Positions 34,038 through 45,950 are shown, numbered from the stretch's first letter. The stretch is 64,000 nucleotides of DNA from Branchinecta lynchi (GCA_023053575.1 JAKZAP010000021.1:11346212-11410211), one strand, 5' to 3'. Program-made: numbers and translations. The notes: generated by a model not told the origin, from the letters alone.

Positions 34038-34866
34038 ACAAGACCAAAGTTTTCGGTGGGATCCCAAAAATTCAATATTTGATCTAGAAAATTGGGTCTT
34101 GTCTACGCCAGATCCAGTCGTCGTCAGACTCCTTGAACATTTTTACTATTAAAATTCAGAAACAGATTAAGGCCAAAAGGCTAATCATCTGAGAAAACCA
34201 AGTTCAGACATGGATTCACCATTTTGTGTTTACCCCTATAAGTCATATCGAACTACCTGTCCGGCAAAAAAAAAAAGAGGCTAAATCGAACTCAGCGTCT
34301 CGCTCAGCGTTTCTTCTTTCCCCTATGTTGAACATCTAATCAACTATGAACATCTAATCAACTTCAAATTAAAATTTAACTTAAAACAAATTTTCCGTTT
34401 CCAGCCGGATTCCAGGCTAACTACTTGTCCGGCGAAAAAATGGTTTTCACCATCATGTTCAGCATGTCTTCTTACCCTTTAATCGAACATGGAATCAACT
34501 TCAAATAAAACTTTTACTTTTAACAAACTTTCCGGTTTTGGCCAGATTCCGGGTGAACTACTTGTCCGGCGAGAAAATGGTTTCCACCATCGTGATCAGC
34601 ATGTCTTCTTACTCCATAATCGACTGTCCCATTAGCTGTTTAAAAATATTTTGCTTGCCCCTTAATTTAAACCCCTCCCCCACCCTTAAATATGGGACTA
34701 GAAAGCCCATCTACGAACTCGACCTTACTCTTGACCCAAAGAATCCTCACACCAAGTGTCATCAAAATATCGCATTCCCTTCGAGAGTTATCGTGCTGAC
34801 AGACGGACAGACGGACAACTTTTGCGATGTCATAGGTATCCCTCCACTTACGTTTTGGGATCACAA
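34038..34866 (+). mobile_element. Family D element, complete in + orientation
   Basis: It starts CAAGACCAAAGTTTTCGGTG then GGGATCCCAAAA and ends ACTTACGTTTTGGGATCAC. Inside are three CTTGTCCGGC units (about 34255, 34425, 34560) with GTCTTCTTACC and TTTTACTTTTAACAAAC, then a C-rich tract, GTTATCGTGCTGACAGACGG and the terminal segment. The 126-codon frame at 34538-34918 follows the repeat and is not a gene. Confidence 0.75.
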
Positions 34867-35257
34867 AAACCCACGCCGAAAGTCTTCTTTTCTAGATGAC
34901 GAGATTTTCCAGGATTGATTAGTTAAGAATTATAAGACCTAATTGATAATTTGTGTATGTCTTCAGAGGTACCACACTGGTCTTGTTTTTTTAATTTATT
35001 TGTATTTGTAATAAACGGTTGGAGCATTAGATGGAAATTATTATTTTGACCCTTGGCTCCCTACGTGCCATAACAGATGTCCGGGATAATCAGCTGAGAT
35101 TTAGTCCAGACATAGTTATTTCAAACCTATTAAATTTTTTTTTTTTTTAATTTACTCATTGTTTTACGGTGTTTTTAGTGGTTTTAAACATTCATAGTGA
35201 CAGTAGGGATGGTTAGCATTGTGTATGTGGTAGAAATACCATTTTTTGTGGCCCGCT
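34867..35257. other. No gene recognised
   Basis: AT-rich spacer with a T-run near 35138-35149. Confidence 0.45.
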
Positions 35258-35261
35258 TTAA

Positions 35262-35577
35262 AGCACACCTCGCACTCTTTACCGTTCAAGTTCCTTCAAA
35301 ACTATCTGAATACTGTGAAACTAGGCTCTGCTTTCAACAAATTATCCAAAGCCTTTTCCCAGGTCCATTGATTTCTTGCAAAAACTCGGCAAAAAGTTCA
35401 GATAAGTAGTTTTATGCACCAATAGCATGATACGTCAATACTTATGGGGGCATAATGCGCATAGAAAATCGTGTAGAGTCAGCGTGGACTCCAGGAGAAT
35501 TTTCTATAAAAATCTATTGTCTTTGTATGTTGCGAGGGGGGGGGGGGGGTCGCCCCCCCCCCCCGTGTACGGCCTTG
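35262..35577 (+). mobile_element. Family C left part joined to a family A remnant
   Basis: TTAA at 35258-35261 followed by AGCACACCTCGCACTC and the CAGATAAGTAGTTTTATGC region (to about 35500). Then a family A fragment CTTTGTATGTTGCGA plus G/C runs ending GTACGGCCTTG at 35577. Both are incomplete. Confidence 0.65.
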
Positions 35578-36526
35578 TGGACCCCACGTCTCTCCGTCCT
35601 CCTCGCCGAGCTATTCGTCATCCATCACGAGCTATATTGCGGAAGCGCGGAGAATCGACAGAACAAAAAGTCGGAAATGAAACATGACTCTTCAACCCAT
35701 GCTCTCGGGTGGGGATCTGTCGGTGGACTGCATGGCTGACCAGGGGCAGTAATTACGGATCGCTCACGTGCGCGGTAGACAGGTGTTTCATACTGGACAG
35801 CTGCAAGACTTGGCTGACCTGTGGTCGAAGAAAATACAACACACCAGTGTAACCATGCGTGAATACACTCGGGTACTGTTTTCAGTGGATCTCATATGCT
35901 TTAAATTTCTTTGCTCCGTTTTTATGGCGCAAACGTGATAATAAAATCATTTGAGAGAAGCTTCGGCTTAATGTCTTTTTTCTGTTAATAAATAAATAAA
36001 ATAAATAAACAAATATAAAGAAAAGTAAGAATTCAGTCAAATAATGATTAGGTTTATAAATATAACAATTATATATAGCCGGTTTTTGTAGTATGGCGGA
36101 GTAATAAAAATATTGAGCGTCTTGTATTACTGCCCAGGTTTATAAGACAAAGCGTTTCTTGTAACATCTAAAGCTCCACAAGCCCCATGCATTCAGCTAC
36201 TAAAGCAATTTATATTGGACACCCGTTCATGCCGCAGACTTCAACTTTGCATGAAGTTTGGTACACCTTGCAAAGTTAATCTCACCGTGATATCCTCTTT
36301 GATCCCTCCCGAGTTCGTCTACCTCGTCAAGCTTACGAGCATGTGCCTCCTTTAGAGCCTGTGGTAGCTTTGCCAACAAGGTATGTCCAGAGTTTCGTCT
36401 CTTCCTTTATACAACTTGGACCGCATTTGAACATTCATTTTATTTCGTTTTACATTTTATTAATTATTAATGCTATTGGCCATATTTATGATAAGACCGC
36501 AAAATTGGATTTACATTTTCATGTCG
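35578..36526. other. No gene recognised
   Basis: A possible retroposon end (GTATGGCGGAGTAATAAAAAT at about 36091-36111) lies within AT-rich DNA. Short frames lack motifs. Confidence 0.4.
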
Positions 36527-37350
36527 GGACATCTCGCCACAGCGACGGCTGGGAACCGACTACTCGCCACAGTGACATCTTGCCACAGCGATAACCTGCC
36601 ACACCGACAGATTGCCACAGCGACAAGCCAACACACAGACAGCTTGCCACATTGTGTAGAATAAATTACTTTATTGAATTACTATTTATTCGAATAAACT
36701 TTTAATGGAGCAGATAATTATGGTCAGTGCGTCTCAATAAATCAAGAACACAGCTACGGTCATATTTACTGGCAATTCTTTCGATTCTCTGGTTAGTCTT
36801 CAAGTATTGTTTCTTTGGCGAGGAGGAGGTCAACCTGCCTGATCCGGTCCACGTCGGCCTTTCAAAAGTTTTCTTCGATCTTGAAACATGCAATGCCAAA
36901 GACTTGGGTGGCTTGATCCTATCAGCTGGTTAAAGCTGTGACGCCAACCTTCTATGTTGTTGTTGGTTCATGGAAGATGCCCTGCTACTTGATCGGTGCG
37001 TGTTGGGACATCTTACTTAATACCACACTGAATTCCTGACCGCTATGTGTGTATATGTAACTACGACATAGGATTGTTATTGCGGATTAAAAACTGAAAG
37101 GATTAAATAGTTATAGGACCCAGGTTCCCTTGGGTCAACTGAAGTTAAATGTCTATCATATTTTTGGATTTTTTTTTTTTTTTTTTTTTTTAACTAAAAC
37201 ATTATTTTTGTGGCGAGTTGTGCGTGTGGCAAGTTTTCTCTGTGGCGAGTCGTCCCTGTGACGAAATGACGCTGTGGCAAGTTATCTGTGTGGCGAGTCG
37301 TCGATGTGGCGACTTATCGGTTTCCAGTTGTCGGTGTGGCGAGTTGTCAT
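36527..37350. repeat. Inverted element with GCCACAGCGACA minisatellite arms
   Basis: 36527-36655 holds about eight units of 16-18 bp on the theme TTGCCACAGCGACA. 37210-37350 holds the same theme inverted (TGTGGCGAGTTGTC). The 555 bp between has no ORF of note and a T24-type run near 37169-37190. Such arms of short direct repeats are characteristic of foldback elements. No target duplication was seen. Confidence 0.7.
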
Positions 37351-38284
37351 GGAACCGTACATTTTTGTTATAACGAAAAACAACCGATCCGTATCCGTTA
37401 TGTGGTTTTAGATTAAGCTGAACTGAATAACTAATTATAAGGGGTGAACGAAAATACTGAACAGAACAAAATAACTAAAAAACTAACACTCTTTAACACA
37501 ATGAAACACACGGCATCTGGGATTCTATCACGGTAGAAACGAATAAGGGTGTCGTTGTCCGGCAGAGCAGGTTGTTGTTTACATCTTCGTCAATAATTGA
37601 TGTGTACTTCCAGAAAGAAAATAAAGAAAAAGTAGAGACAAGCACAAGCGTGTACTTTCTATACTATGTACATTTTAATTATCTTAAAACGAGAATTACC
37701 TTTAGTACGATTTAAACGGTTTTTAACCGGTACACTAATGGCAAACGGTTTTCAAATGATGAGAACACCAGTTTTGGGGAAAAAAAGGCTACTAGGGAGG
37801 TCCCTGAAGATAGCTATGGAACATCGAGAATTTTCTTTTGAATTTAGTGTATAAATAATGTACTGGTTTTCGCGGAGTTAGTATATTGAATGAATGAATT
37901 AGTTTATTACATGCAGCCTAATAATAAGGCATTTGCACAGTACACAGAAAAAAAGGCAAATGAACGCTTAACAAGAAAAAAAGAGGGTACACAAAACCTA
38001 CAACGACAGCAAAAGATGAATAAACGCCAAACAAAAGACGCAACGAAACACGAAAAAAAAAATGAATTTATTGCATTAGCTGGCGCATTGGGCAATGGGC
38101 AGGGAGGCGGTTGGATGATGGCAGAAGATGCTCACTTATTTCTTTTAGCTTGATAGTTGGGTCCAAGACAAACAAAAAAATTCTCCATGGTTCGGTGATT
38201 GCGCATGCGACTTATTGTAAATGGTTGTTCTGCAGCATACATTTGTGTCCAGTTATGGCCAAGAAGTGGGGCTCCTAAGATAGT
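37351..38284. other. No gene recognised
   Basis: A lysine-rich 87-codon frame at 37890-38153 follows A-rich DNA and has no motif. A GAATGAATGAATT tract occurs at 37888. Confidence 0.45.
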
Positions 38285-38455
38285 CGAATATGCTAAACGG
38301 ATACGTCAGCTGAATTTAGTGAAGCGACATTTCGACCTTTCTTGGCAAGGTCCCTCAAGAATGGTTGAAATATCGCTTCAGTAAATTCAGCTGACGTAGG
38401 CTATCCGTTTAGTTCAGTCAACTTTGATTAGCAGTCAGCTTGGGCTGAAAGAATA
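38285..38455. repeat. Family B element as an inverted pair with tail
   Basis: Left arm 38293-38340 (ACGGATACGTCAGCTGAATT...CATTTCGACC) and right arm 38362-38412 (GAAATATCGC...CAGCTGACG...ATCCGTTTAG) are inverted copies. The conserved tail AGTCAGCTTGGGCTGAAAGA ends at 38452, directly before a CACTG element end. Confidence 0.75.
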
Positions 38456-41400
38456 CACTGTAAAATAATGTTACAGTATTTGTGTTGCGAGAGCAACACT
38501 TTGGTTTTGTCCTCGTTTTTTTTTTTTTTTTTTTTTTTTTTTCCTATGACTCCGATTTCATTTTATTCCTGGTAACTGAGAAGGGTCTAACCTGTGCGGT
38601 TTTTACGGAAAGTGTGGACCTTAGGCCGGATTGATGAATATGACATTACATTTTGGAAAGCTCCGTAGAACTCTTGCCTGGGGCCAATAAGGATGGTTTT
38701 TGCTTGTCATCGAGCCAGAGCCTACGGTTTGCGAAGTGAAGTGGAGTTGTATAGCCTATGTCAGAGAGGACTATCTGAAGTTGTGTAGCGAACCTTTCGT
38801 TTCATCAAAAGATGTTTCTGCTTTCGAGTGGAAAGCTCCGTTCTAGCACGCAAGCAGGCAGGCACCAGTTTCAAATTGAAGATGGACTAAAATCTATAAG
38901 TGTTAAATATATGCGGCAGTTACCCGGCCCCACAGCCAACATATCTTCTTTGGGTGATAAATAGAAAAATCTACAGAGACAAAAAAGTGGCTTTTTCCCA
39001 CGGGTCCGAAAGTGCTGCCATCTATTGTTTCTGTCCATGTCTGCGACGATTTCAGCTGAGTTTATAAATTTTTTTTTTTGCACTTTGGTTTGTGGTAGAG
39101 TAACGGTATCAGATGTGCCTCTTAAACTTTAAAAGTTCTCTCATTGCTAAAGAAACTAGAGCTTATCCTTTGCTCCTTTCTAAGTCGTGACGTTAGAAAG
39201 TTGGCCTACGGCAAAAAAGTCAACTTTTGAACTAAGACAGGTAGAATTTTTTTTTCGACGGCAATCGATAGCCATTGATGAGCCGATCAAAGTATATGCC
39301 ATCCATTTTTTGGTACAAAAATTCCTTCATGAGATACACCAGTTTGAAAATTTCAAAGGGGTTGACAACTTCATAGTAAGGTACATTGAAACCAAAAATA
39401 GGCGATACCAGTTATGATACATATAGGGGACTTTTAAGCAACAGTCGACTGTTAGCCCATAATCATCTTCGGTAATGAGGGGTTTGCAGCTTTTGCTTGT
39501 TGGTATACCTGTTATTTGTTTCCGGTGTATTCGATGGTAAGAACAATTTGGTTCCCAATGGTAAGATATGCAAGGGACTTGTAAGTAATAATCGGCTGTT
39601 ATGCTACAATAATCTTCTGCGATGATGGGTTTGCAGCTTTTGCTACCTGGTGTACCCATTATTTGTTTCCGGTTAACTTAATGTATATCACGGGAGAGGG
39701 ACTTGTAAGTAGGAATCGGTTCACGAGGGGCTAGGAATTTTTGCAAATGGGTGCACATTGTATTCGATTTCTATAAATCTAACGGTAAGAAAGTTTGTGT
39801 CGATGGTCTATCAATGTAACCGAGGATTAACTGTTTACACAACGGATAGAAACGAAAATGTAAAGCAATGAGGTAGTTTCATAATAATTAATAGGGTCAT
39901 CTATAGTATTTTAATCCTGAAAAGTTACGGATAGCTTTCTATTACCAACTAGATTATATAAGATATTGTTCCAAGTTTTCATCCGTCACGATGTCTACGA
40001 TTGAAAAGGATAAAGTACAACTGACTGCAAAGTTAATTTAGTCCCTTCTTCCTATATTATTTTGTTGTTGTTTTTACAACGCTGAAGAATACCTTTTGAT
40101 CATATGATTATTTTTTTTAGAACATCCCGTTTAAAAAGCTTATGCTATAATCATCTTCAGCGATGAGGGGCTTGCAACTTTTGATAGCTGGTATATCCAT
40201 TATTTGTTTCCGGTGAATTTGATGTCAATCACGGGAGACGGACTTGTAAGCAAGAATCGGTTCACGAGAGGCTAGAAATTTTTGAAAATTGGTGCACATT
40301 GTATTCGATTTCTGTAAATATGACAGTAAGAAAGTTTGTATCGATGGTCTATCGCTATAACCTAGGATTAACTGTTTACGCAACGGGTACAAACGATACG
40401 GTAATGTAAAACAATAAGGTAATTTTGTAATAATTAATAGTGTCATCTATGGTATTTTAATCCTGAAAAGTTACGGATAACTTTATAATATCAACTAGAT
40501 TATATAAGATATTGTTCCAAGTTTTCATCCGTCACGATATCTACGATTGAAAAGGATAAAGTTCAACTTCGACGGCAATCGATAGCCGCTGATGAGCTGA
40601 TCAAAGTATATGACATCCATTTTTTGGTAAAAAAAATTCCTTTATGAGATACACCAGTTTGAAAGTTTCAAGGGGTTGACAACTTCAGTAGTAAGGTACA
40701 CACTGAAACCAAAAATAGGCGATACCAGTTGTGAGACATTTAGGGGATTTGTACGCGACAGGCAACTGTTAGCTCATAATCATCTTCGGCAATGAGGGGT
40801 TTGCAGCTCTCGCTAGTTGGCGTACCTGTCATTTGATGAACAATTTGGTTCCCAAATGTAAAACATGCAAGGGACTTGTAAGTAATAATCGGCTTTTATG
40901 CTACACAAATCTTCAGCGATGAGGGGTTTGCAACTTTTGCTAGTCGGTATACCCATTATTTTTATCCGGTGAACTTGATGTCTATCACGGGAAAGGGACT
41001 TGTCAGTAGAATCGGTGCACGAGGGGCTAGAAATTAGTGCAAATTGTTGCACATTGTATTCGATTTATATAAATCTGACGGTAAGAAAGTTTGTATCGTT
41101 GGTCTATCGCTGTAACCTAGGATTTACTGTTAACGCAACGGGTACAAACGATACTGTAATGTAAAACAAGGTAGTTTCGTAATAATTAATAGTGTCATCT
41201 ATGGTATTTTAATCCTAAAAAGTTACGGATAGCTTTATAATACCAACTAGATTATATAGGATATTATTCCAAGTTTTCATCCGTCACGATGTCTACGATT
41301 GAAAAGGATAAAGTTCAACTGACTGCAAAGTCAATTTAGTCCCTTTTTCCGATATGCTTTTGTTGTGGTTAGGGCAATCGATAGCCCTTGAAGAGCTGAT

Positions 41401-42446
41401 CAAAATATATGCCATCAAATTTTCTGAACAAAAATCCTTCATGAGATAAGCCAGTTTGAAAGTTTCAAGGGGTTGACAACTTCAGGAGTAAGGTACACAC
41501 TGAAACCAAAAATAGGCGATACCAGTTGTGAGACATGTAAGGGACTTGTAAGCAACATTCGACTGTAAGCAACAGTCGACTGTTAGCTCATAATCATCTT
41601 CGGCAACGAGGAGTTTGCAGCTTTTGCTAGTTGGTATACCTGTTATTTGTCTCAGGTGTATTCGATGGTAAGAACAATTTTGTTCCCAATTGTAAGACAT
41701 GCATGGGACTTGTAAGTAATAATCGGCTTTTATGCTATAATCATCTTTAGCGATGAGGGGTTTGCAACTCTTGATAGCTGGTGCATCCATTATTTGTTTC
41801 CGGTGAATTTATTGTCAATCACGGGAGACGGACTTGTAAGTAAGATCGGTTCACGAGGGGCTAGAAATTTTTGAAAATTGGTGCACATTGTATTCGATTT
41901 CTGTAAATATGACAGTAAGAAAGTTTGTATCGATGGTCTATCGCTATAACCTAGGATTAACTGTTTACGCAACGGGTACAAACGATACGGTAATGTAAAA
42001 CAATAAGGTAGTTTTGTAATAATTAATAGTGTCATCTATGGTATTTTAATCCTGAAACGTTACAAATAGCCTTCTTCCGATATTGTTTTGTTGTTGGTTT
42101 TACAACGCTAAAGAACAGCTTTTGATTATGTGATTATTCTTTTTAGAACATACCGTTTTAAAAGCTTCGATAAGTTGACAATTTCAGCATTTAACCGACA
42201 GCGAAGAAACAAAACCAAAGTGTTGCTCTCGCAACACTTTAGCCGGCGAAGCCGGACAAAGGTTGCCGCAACACTTCACGTTGCCCGGGCAACGTAGGTC
42301 TAGTTGCTACTGGGATTAATCTTGTCTCTAAAAAGATAATCTCAGTTCTAATTTGGATTAATCTTATCCCAGTAGAGATAAGATTAATCCCAGTAGCAAA
42401 TACTGTAGTTGAGTTTAATTCTTACTCCAGGACATTTTTTACAGTG
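38456..42446. mobile_element. Large CACTG-ended (family G) composite element, TA target duplication
   Basis: The left end CACTGTAAAATAATGT and right end ACATTTTTTACAGTG are inverted. CAGTATTTG follows inside both ends. TA flanks both sides (38454-38455, 42447-42448). A second nested inverted pair GTGTTGCGAGAGCAACAC with TTTGGTTTTGT (38482-38511 and 42211-42237) bounds the cargo, which is mainly the array at 39.25-42.16 kb. No transposase found. It could be one element or a short family G copy expanded by insertion. Confidence 0.55.
39255..42160 (-). repeat. Higher-order tandem array (~0.75-1 kb units built of ~145-bp subunits)
   Basis: Unit starts CGGCAATCGATAGCC occur at 39258 and 40569, with a third (GGCAATCGATAGCCC) at 41370. 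A partial unit joins at about 40138. Subunits begin GGGACTTGTAAGTA. The blocks AGGATTAACTGTTTAC...AACGG and TCATCCGTCACGAT recur. On the minus strand, subunits translate to variants of PTSKSCKPLIAEDDY...CCLQVPCM in several open frames (39327-39659, 41482-41790). I do not recognise a protein family. Whether the frame is selected or just inherited from recent duplication is unclear. Confidence 0.7.
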
Positions 42447-42499
42447 TACTTATGCTACGAACATTCGCATTTATCAAGGAAGACGAATACTCCAGGACA

Positions 42500-42861
42500 G
42501 GGCTGTTGTCTCAAAGATCACATAGCACTGATAGTAATTCGTTTTACTTCAGTAGTGTTTACATTCATTTCATTAGTGTATCGTATCTCCGACATTAGCA
42601 AAACACTGATTATCACGCTTGCCACGTTTGTTCTCTTTACGTGACGTATCATGCGCCCGATCAGTGTTATCGAGGAGCTTATTCGTCCGGAGCCTAGACC
42701 GTTTATACACATTTTGCCAAGATTTTGCCATTTTGCCAAGGGACATGGAAAGAGGCTAATAACAGCAGAAGCTGTGTGTAATTTTCAGCAATCACAGCCT
42801 ACTGCATGGTCAACTATCTCAGAACATCGGAGCCGAAACTGTATGTAGTGCCAAGTGTCCT
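42500..42861 (-). repeat. Diverged family C-like repeat ending at TTAA
   Basis: GTGACGTATCATGCGCCCGA, GAGGAGCTTATTCGTCCGG and a final GTAGTGCCAAGTGTCCTTTAA resemble, in reverse, parts of 13.88-14.14 kb, and in forward sense 18.26-18.32 kb. Boundaries are approximate. Confidence 0.5.
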
Positions 42862-42865
42862 TTAA

Positions 42866-43644
42866 GGAGAAGAAAGTTAGGTTTTTGTATTCCTTATTTT
42901 TCCCGGCGAGTTTTCATTTTTGGAATTACATTTCCTACAGAAGAGGAACTTTGTTAATACACGAGGTTTCCATGTCACTGGAACAAAATATCGAGTAACT
43001 TGGGGTTAAGTTGTAATTAGGGCAGGTGGAACGGGAGGCACGTGCTCAATGCTTAGTTAACACCACGGCTGCCAACTGTCATGAATGGAACTTGCGACGG
43101 ACAGCTGTGGTCCGGGACGAGGGCTGATAGAACAGGTGAGATGCGGACAGTATGGAAAGGGTGGACATGCCTTCATAATTACATACATCAAAGACGATGA
43201 GAGCGTACGTGTGTCTGGTAAGCCAAACACAGGGTAGTTTTTGTCGTGCTTTGTCTAGCAGTAAACTGCTCTGGAATGTTTTCTTGATTTTCTATCGAGG
43301 GAATTCTCACTCTCGACACCCGGTGTATAGGGGTTTCGGAAGTGAGCACCCCCTTGCTTCTAATTAATACAGCTAGCCAAAATGTTGCGCGAATAGACAC
43401 CACTTTGGATGTTATCCTCATGTATTGCAGAATAACGTTTTCGTTAGACCTTCGCAGACCATGTGTTATGTTTTACGGAAACTCAGCACTTAAAGCTCAT
43501 TACACACGTCTTCTGTGAAGTATATAAAGTCTTATGTGTGGAAATTACCCAATTTTTTCAACGAAACTAAATTCAGGGGCCGAAGTGGACAAATTAAGAT
43601 GTATACAAAAGTATATTTGGTACCTCTGTCAAATCATAATAAAT
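42866..43644. other. No gene recognised
   Basis: Short frames only. Confidence 0.45.
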
Positions 43645-43656
43645 AATAATAACTTA

Positions 43657-43823
43657 TTCCAACAATGTTTTCAACGGATACGTTGCTACGATTCTTCATC
43701 AGCGATATTTCGGCCCTTCTTTGCAAGGGTCCTCGTCAGGCTGTCAGTCCTCTTGTTCAACTTCGGGGAAGGAAACAAACCTGTTGGAATAAATGTTTCA
43801 AAGTCAGCTTGGGCTCAAAGAAT
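43657..43823 (-). mobile_element. Family B hammerhead-like element, complete, 12-bp target duplication
   Basis: AATAATAACTTA is duplicated at 43645-43656 and 43824-43835. Minus strand: CAGCCTGACGAGGACCC, loop, GGGCCGAAATATCGCTGATG...AACGTATCCGTTG. The outer pairing uses TTATTCCAACA with TGTTGGAATAA, where the family norm is TTATTCAAACA with TGTTTGAATAA. Both sides changed together, so pairing is kept. Confidence 0.85.
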
Positions 43824-44144
43824 AATAATAACTTAATTTTCCACCCATCAAAAAGCACAAGGCATAGTAATAAAGAAAGACTGTAACGACACTACACTTA
43901 TAAAGACACTATATACTTAAAAACAAACAAAAAAAATGATAAGAGGAAAACAAACAAACATAGAGACTACGACAACATTACCTATATACAGAACTAATAT
44001 ATTGTACAAGAATGCTCTTCTATTCGCGCTTAACCTTATTATTGAACCTCTGTAGAAGTTGTCAAATTGCTCTAAGTGGGTCAGTGATATTGTAAGTAGC
44101 GGCTATTTTACTATTTCGGCTCTATGAAACTGACTGGGTAGCAA

Positions 44145-44660
44145 GGACACTAATGGTAGCAACGTCAAGACCAAAGCCAAGAGCAAGATTTTCGCATCGG
44201 CCTTAAGACCAAGATCATGATTTTAGCCCTGGTATTGAGATCAAGACCAAGAATTTAGCTCTGGTCTTAAGACCAAGACCAAGAATGTCTTGTTTACTAG
44301 ATTAAGTGAGGAATTACGTTTCTATCCTAACTAAGGGACATTAATGAAAAGTAAGCTGATTATATTTCTGTCATAAATACGCACATAAAATTTACATATT
44401 TATATGGCAATATCTCTTTTGCATTTTAGATAAACAAATGCTGCCAATAATTTATGGGACATCCTTACTCTGTGTGGTCGCATAAAAAGTCCTCTGTGGC
44501 TGAAATTAGTGTCTTAAAGACCAGGCTAGGTCTTGGCGATCGGAAGCGTAAGAACACACCAAGGCCGAGAATTTGCCACTGGTCTTAAGACCAAGATTGT
44601 CGGCATCGGTCTTGATAATGGTCTTAAGACCAAGACCAAAATTCAAGACTCTGGCGGTTC
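44145..44660. repeat. GGTCTTAAGACCAAGACC inverted minisatellite element
   Basis: Repeated AAGACCAAGACCAAGA and palindromic GGTCTTAAGACC motifs cluster at 44160-44290 and 44520-44650, with about 230 bp of unique AT-rich DNA between. This gives a dumbbell-like inverted layout. Confidence 0.65.
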
Positions 44661-45383
44661 TTTGAGAAGTGAAATAAAAGGGCTTGTTTTAAGTTTTACT
44701 TACATTTTGTGTAGGCTTTTAATTGTAGAGAAAACCAGGCTGCGATTTTACCGAGTAAACTATTCCAGTGGCGATAGTTGTGCCAACAGTACAGGTATGC
44801 ATTTTTGAACAGTTTCTTCAATGTGAACAGTGCAGTTTTGGGCTAGATGGTAGAATGAAGATCCAGAAGTATCCAGGTGTTTTCAGAGGCCCATAATTAC
44901 CTACTTTGACTAACTGATAGTTAACTTTTGTCACAGCAGGTGCGCGAAAATGGCAAAGTTCGAAGTCAACAGAAGTTCCAATAAGTATGCCTCTGCGTAG
45001 GTCATCCAAGTGCTCAGGGGCCGAAGTTGCAAACATATAGATTATAATGTGTAAAAAAGTATATTTAGTACGTGTCTTTTTTATTTCTGAGTATGCTTGT
45101 GTACTTTGTAAAGTCGGTACGAAAATTAAAATTCAAGTAAATTTTTTGCTAAATTAAAAAATATTTCATCCTTCTTTTACAAAGGTCCTCTTCAGGCTCA
45201 AGCTGGAAAATCAACTTCTGGAGAAACAGCGAAAAATTCTAGCTGAAGTATCTGATTTTATGAATTTCTTGGTTTAAATCGCTTGGAGTTAAAGCTGGTG
45301 CTGCGATTTCATTTTGGACACGGCTGTTGTTTTTGCTTCTCGATTGGGTCGTGGAGAGGGTAGGAATTTTTCAGAATCCTGAA

Positions 45384-45950
45384 TTAGGTATCGCTTGTCT
45401 CTTCCTTGCAGCTAAGCTGGATACTTGAGGGGCTGATCAATTCTTTCGCAATGTCTACAGGGTCCCTACCTCCAGCCTGCCTCTTGGTATTGTCAATCTT
45501 TGGGTCCAGGGTCTCCTCCCTGCCAAGGGGTTGTTCACTCCCAAAATGACTGTACAACAAGTTCCCATCCGGTGCCGACGGAGGCTGTACAGTCGTGCCC
45601 AACGAGGGAGTAACCCCTTGGAACTCTATGTCCAGGCCTACTTGTGTCAAAACGTCCGAGAATGCATCCGAAGCTTGAAAGATTTACACTGTGTTTCGTT
45701 TACCTCGGATTCCTTCTATTCGTGTCAACCGTTTCCTCCGTCAGTCCGTAGAAATTTCTTACTACCTTCTTCCACGTGGACCGCATTCCGGAAACATTTC
45801 GCGAGCCAAGTTTTTTGTTTCCTTCTTTTGAATGACAATGGATTTTCTTGGCTTGTTGGTCAGACAGAGTCGTCTCGTGACCTTTGCCAATCGTACGGTC
45901 AGACGTCTAGAAATTTTTACGCGTCTTTATCTTACTATTCAACATATGTT
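45384..45950 (-). pseudogene. Broken coding-like block, unidentified
   Basis: Three minus-strand frames in succession look protein-like. 45905 to about 45785 contains LTNKPRKSIVIQKKE and AREMFPECGPRG. About 45785-45700 contains VVRNFYGLTEETVDTNRRNP. 45684-45384 contains ASDAFSDVLTQVGLDIEFQG and LYSHFGSEQPLGREETLDPK and stops at 45386. They are separated by in-frame stops or shifts, or possibly by short introns. No family recognised. It may be a decayed transposon polyprotein. Confidence 0.3.

Noticed and set aside
34538..34918. 126-codon frame
   Set aside because: It lies entirely in family D and is not open in the other copies.
39255..42160. CRISPR array
   Set aside because: The repeats are long, diverged units without regular unique spacers; this is a eukaryotic tandem array.
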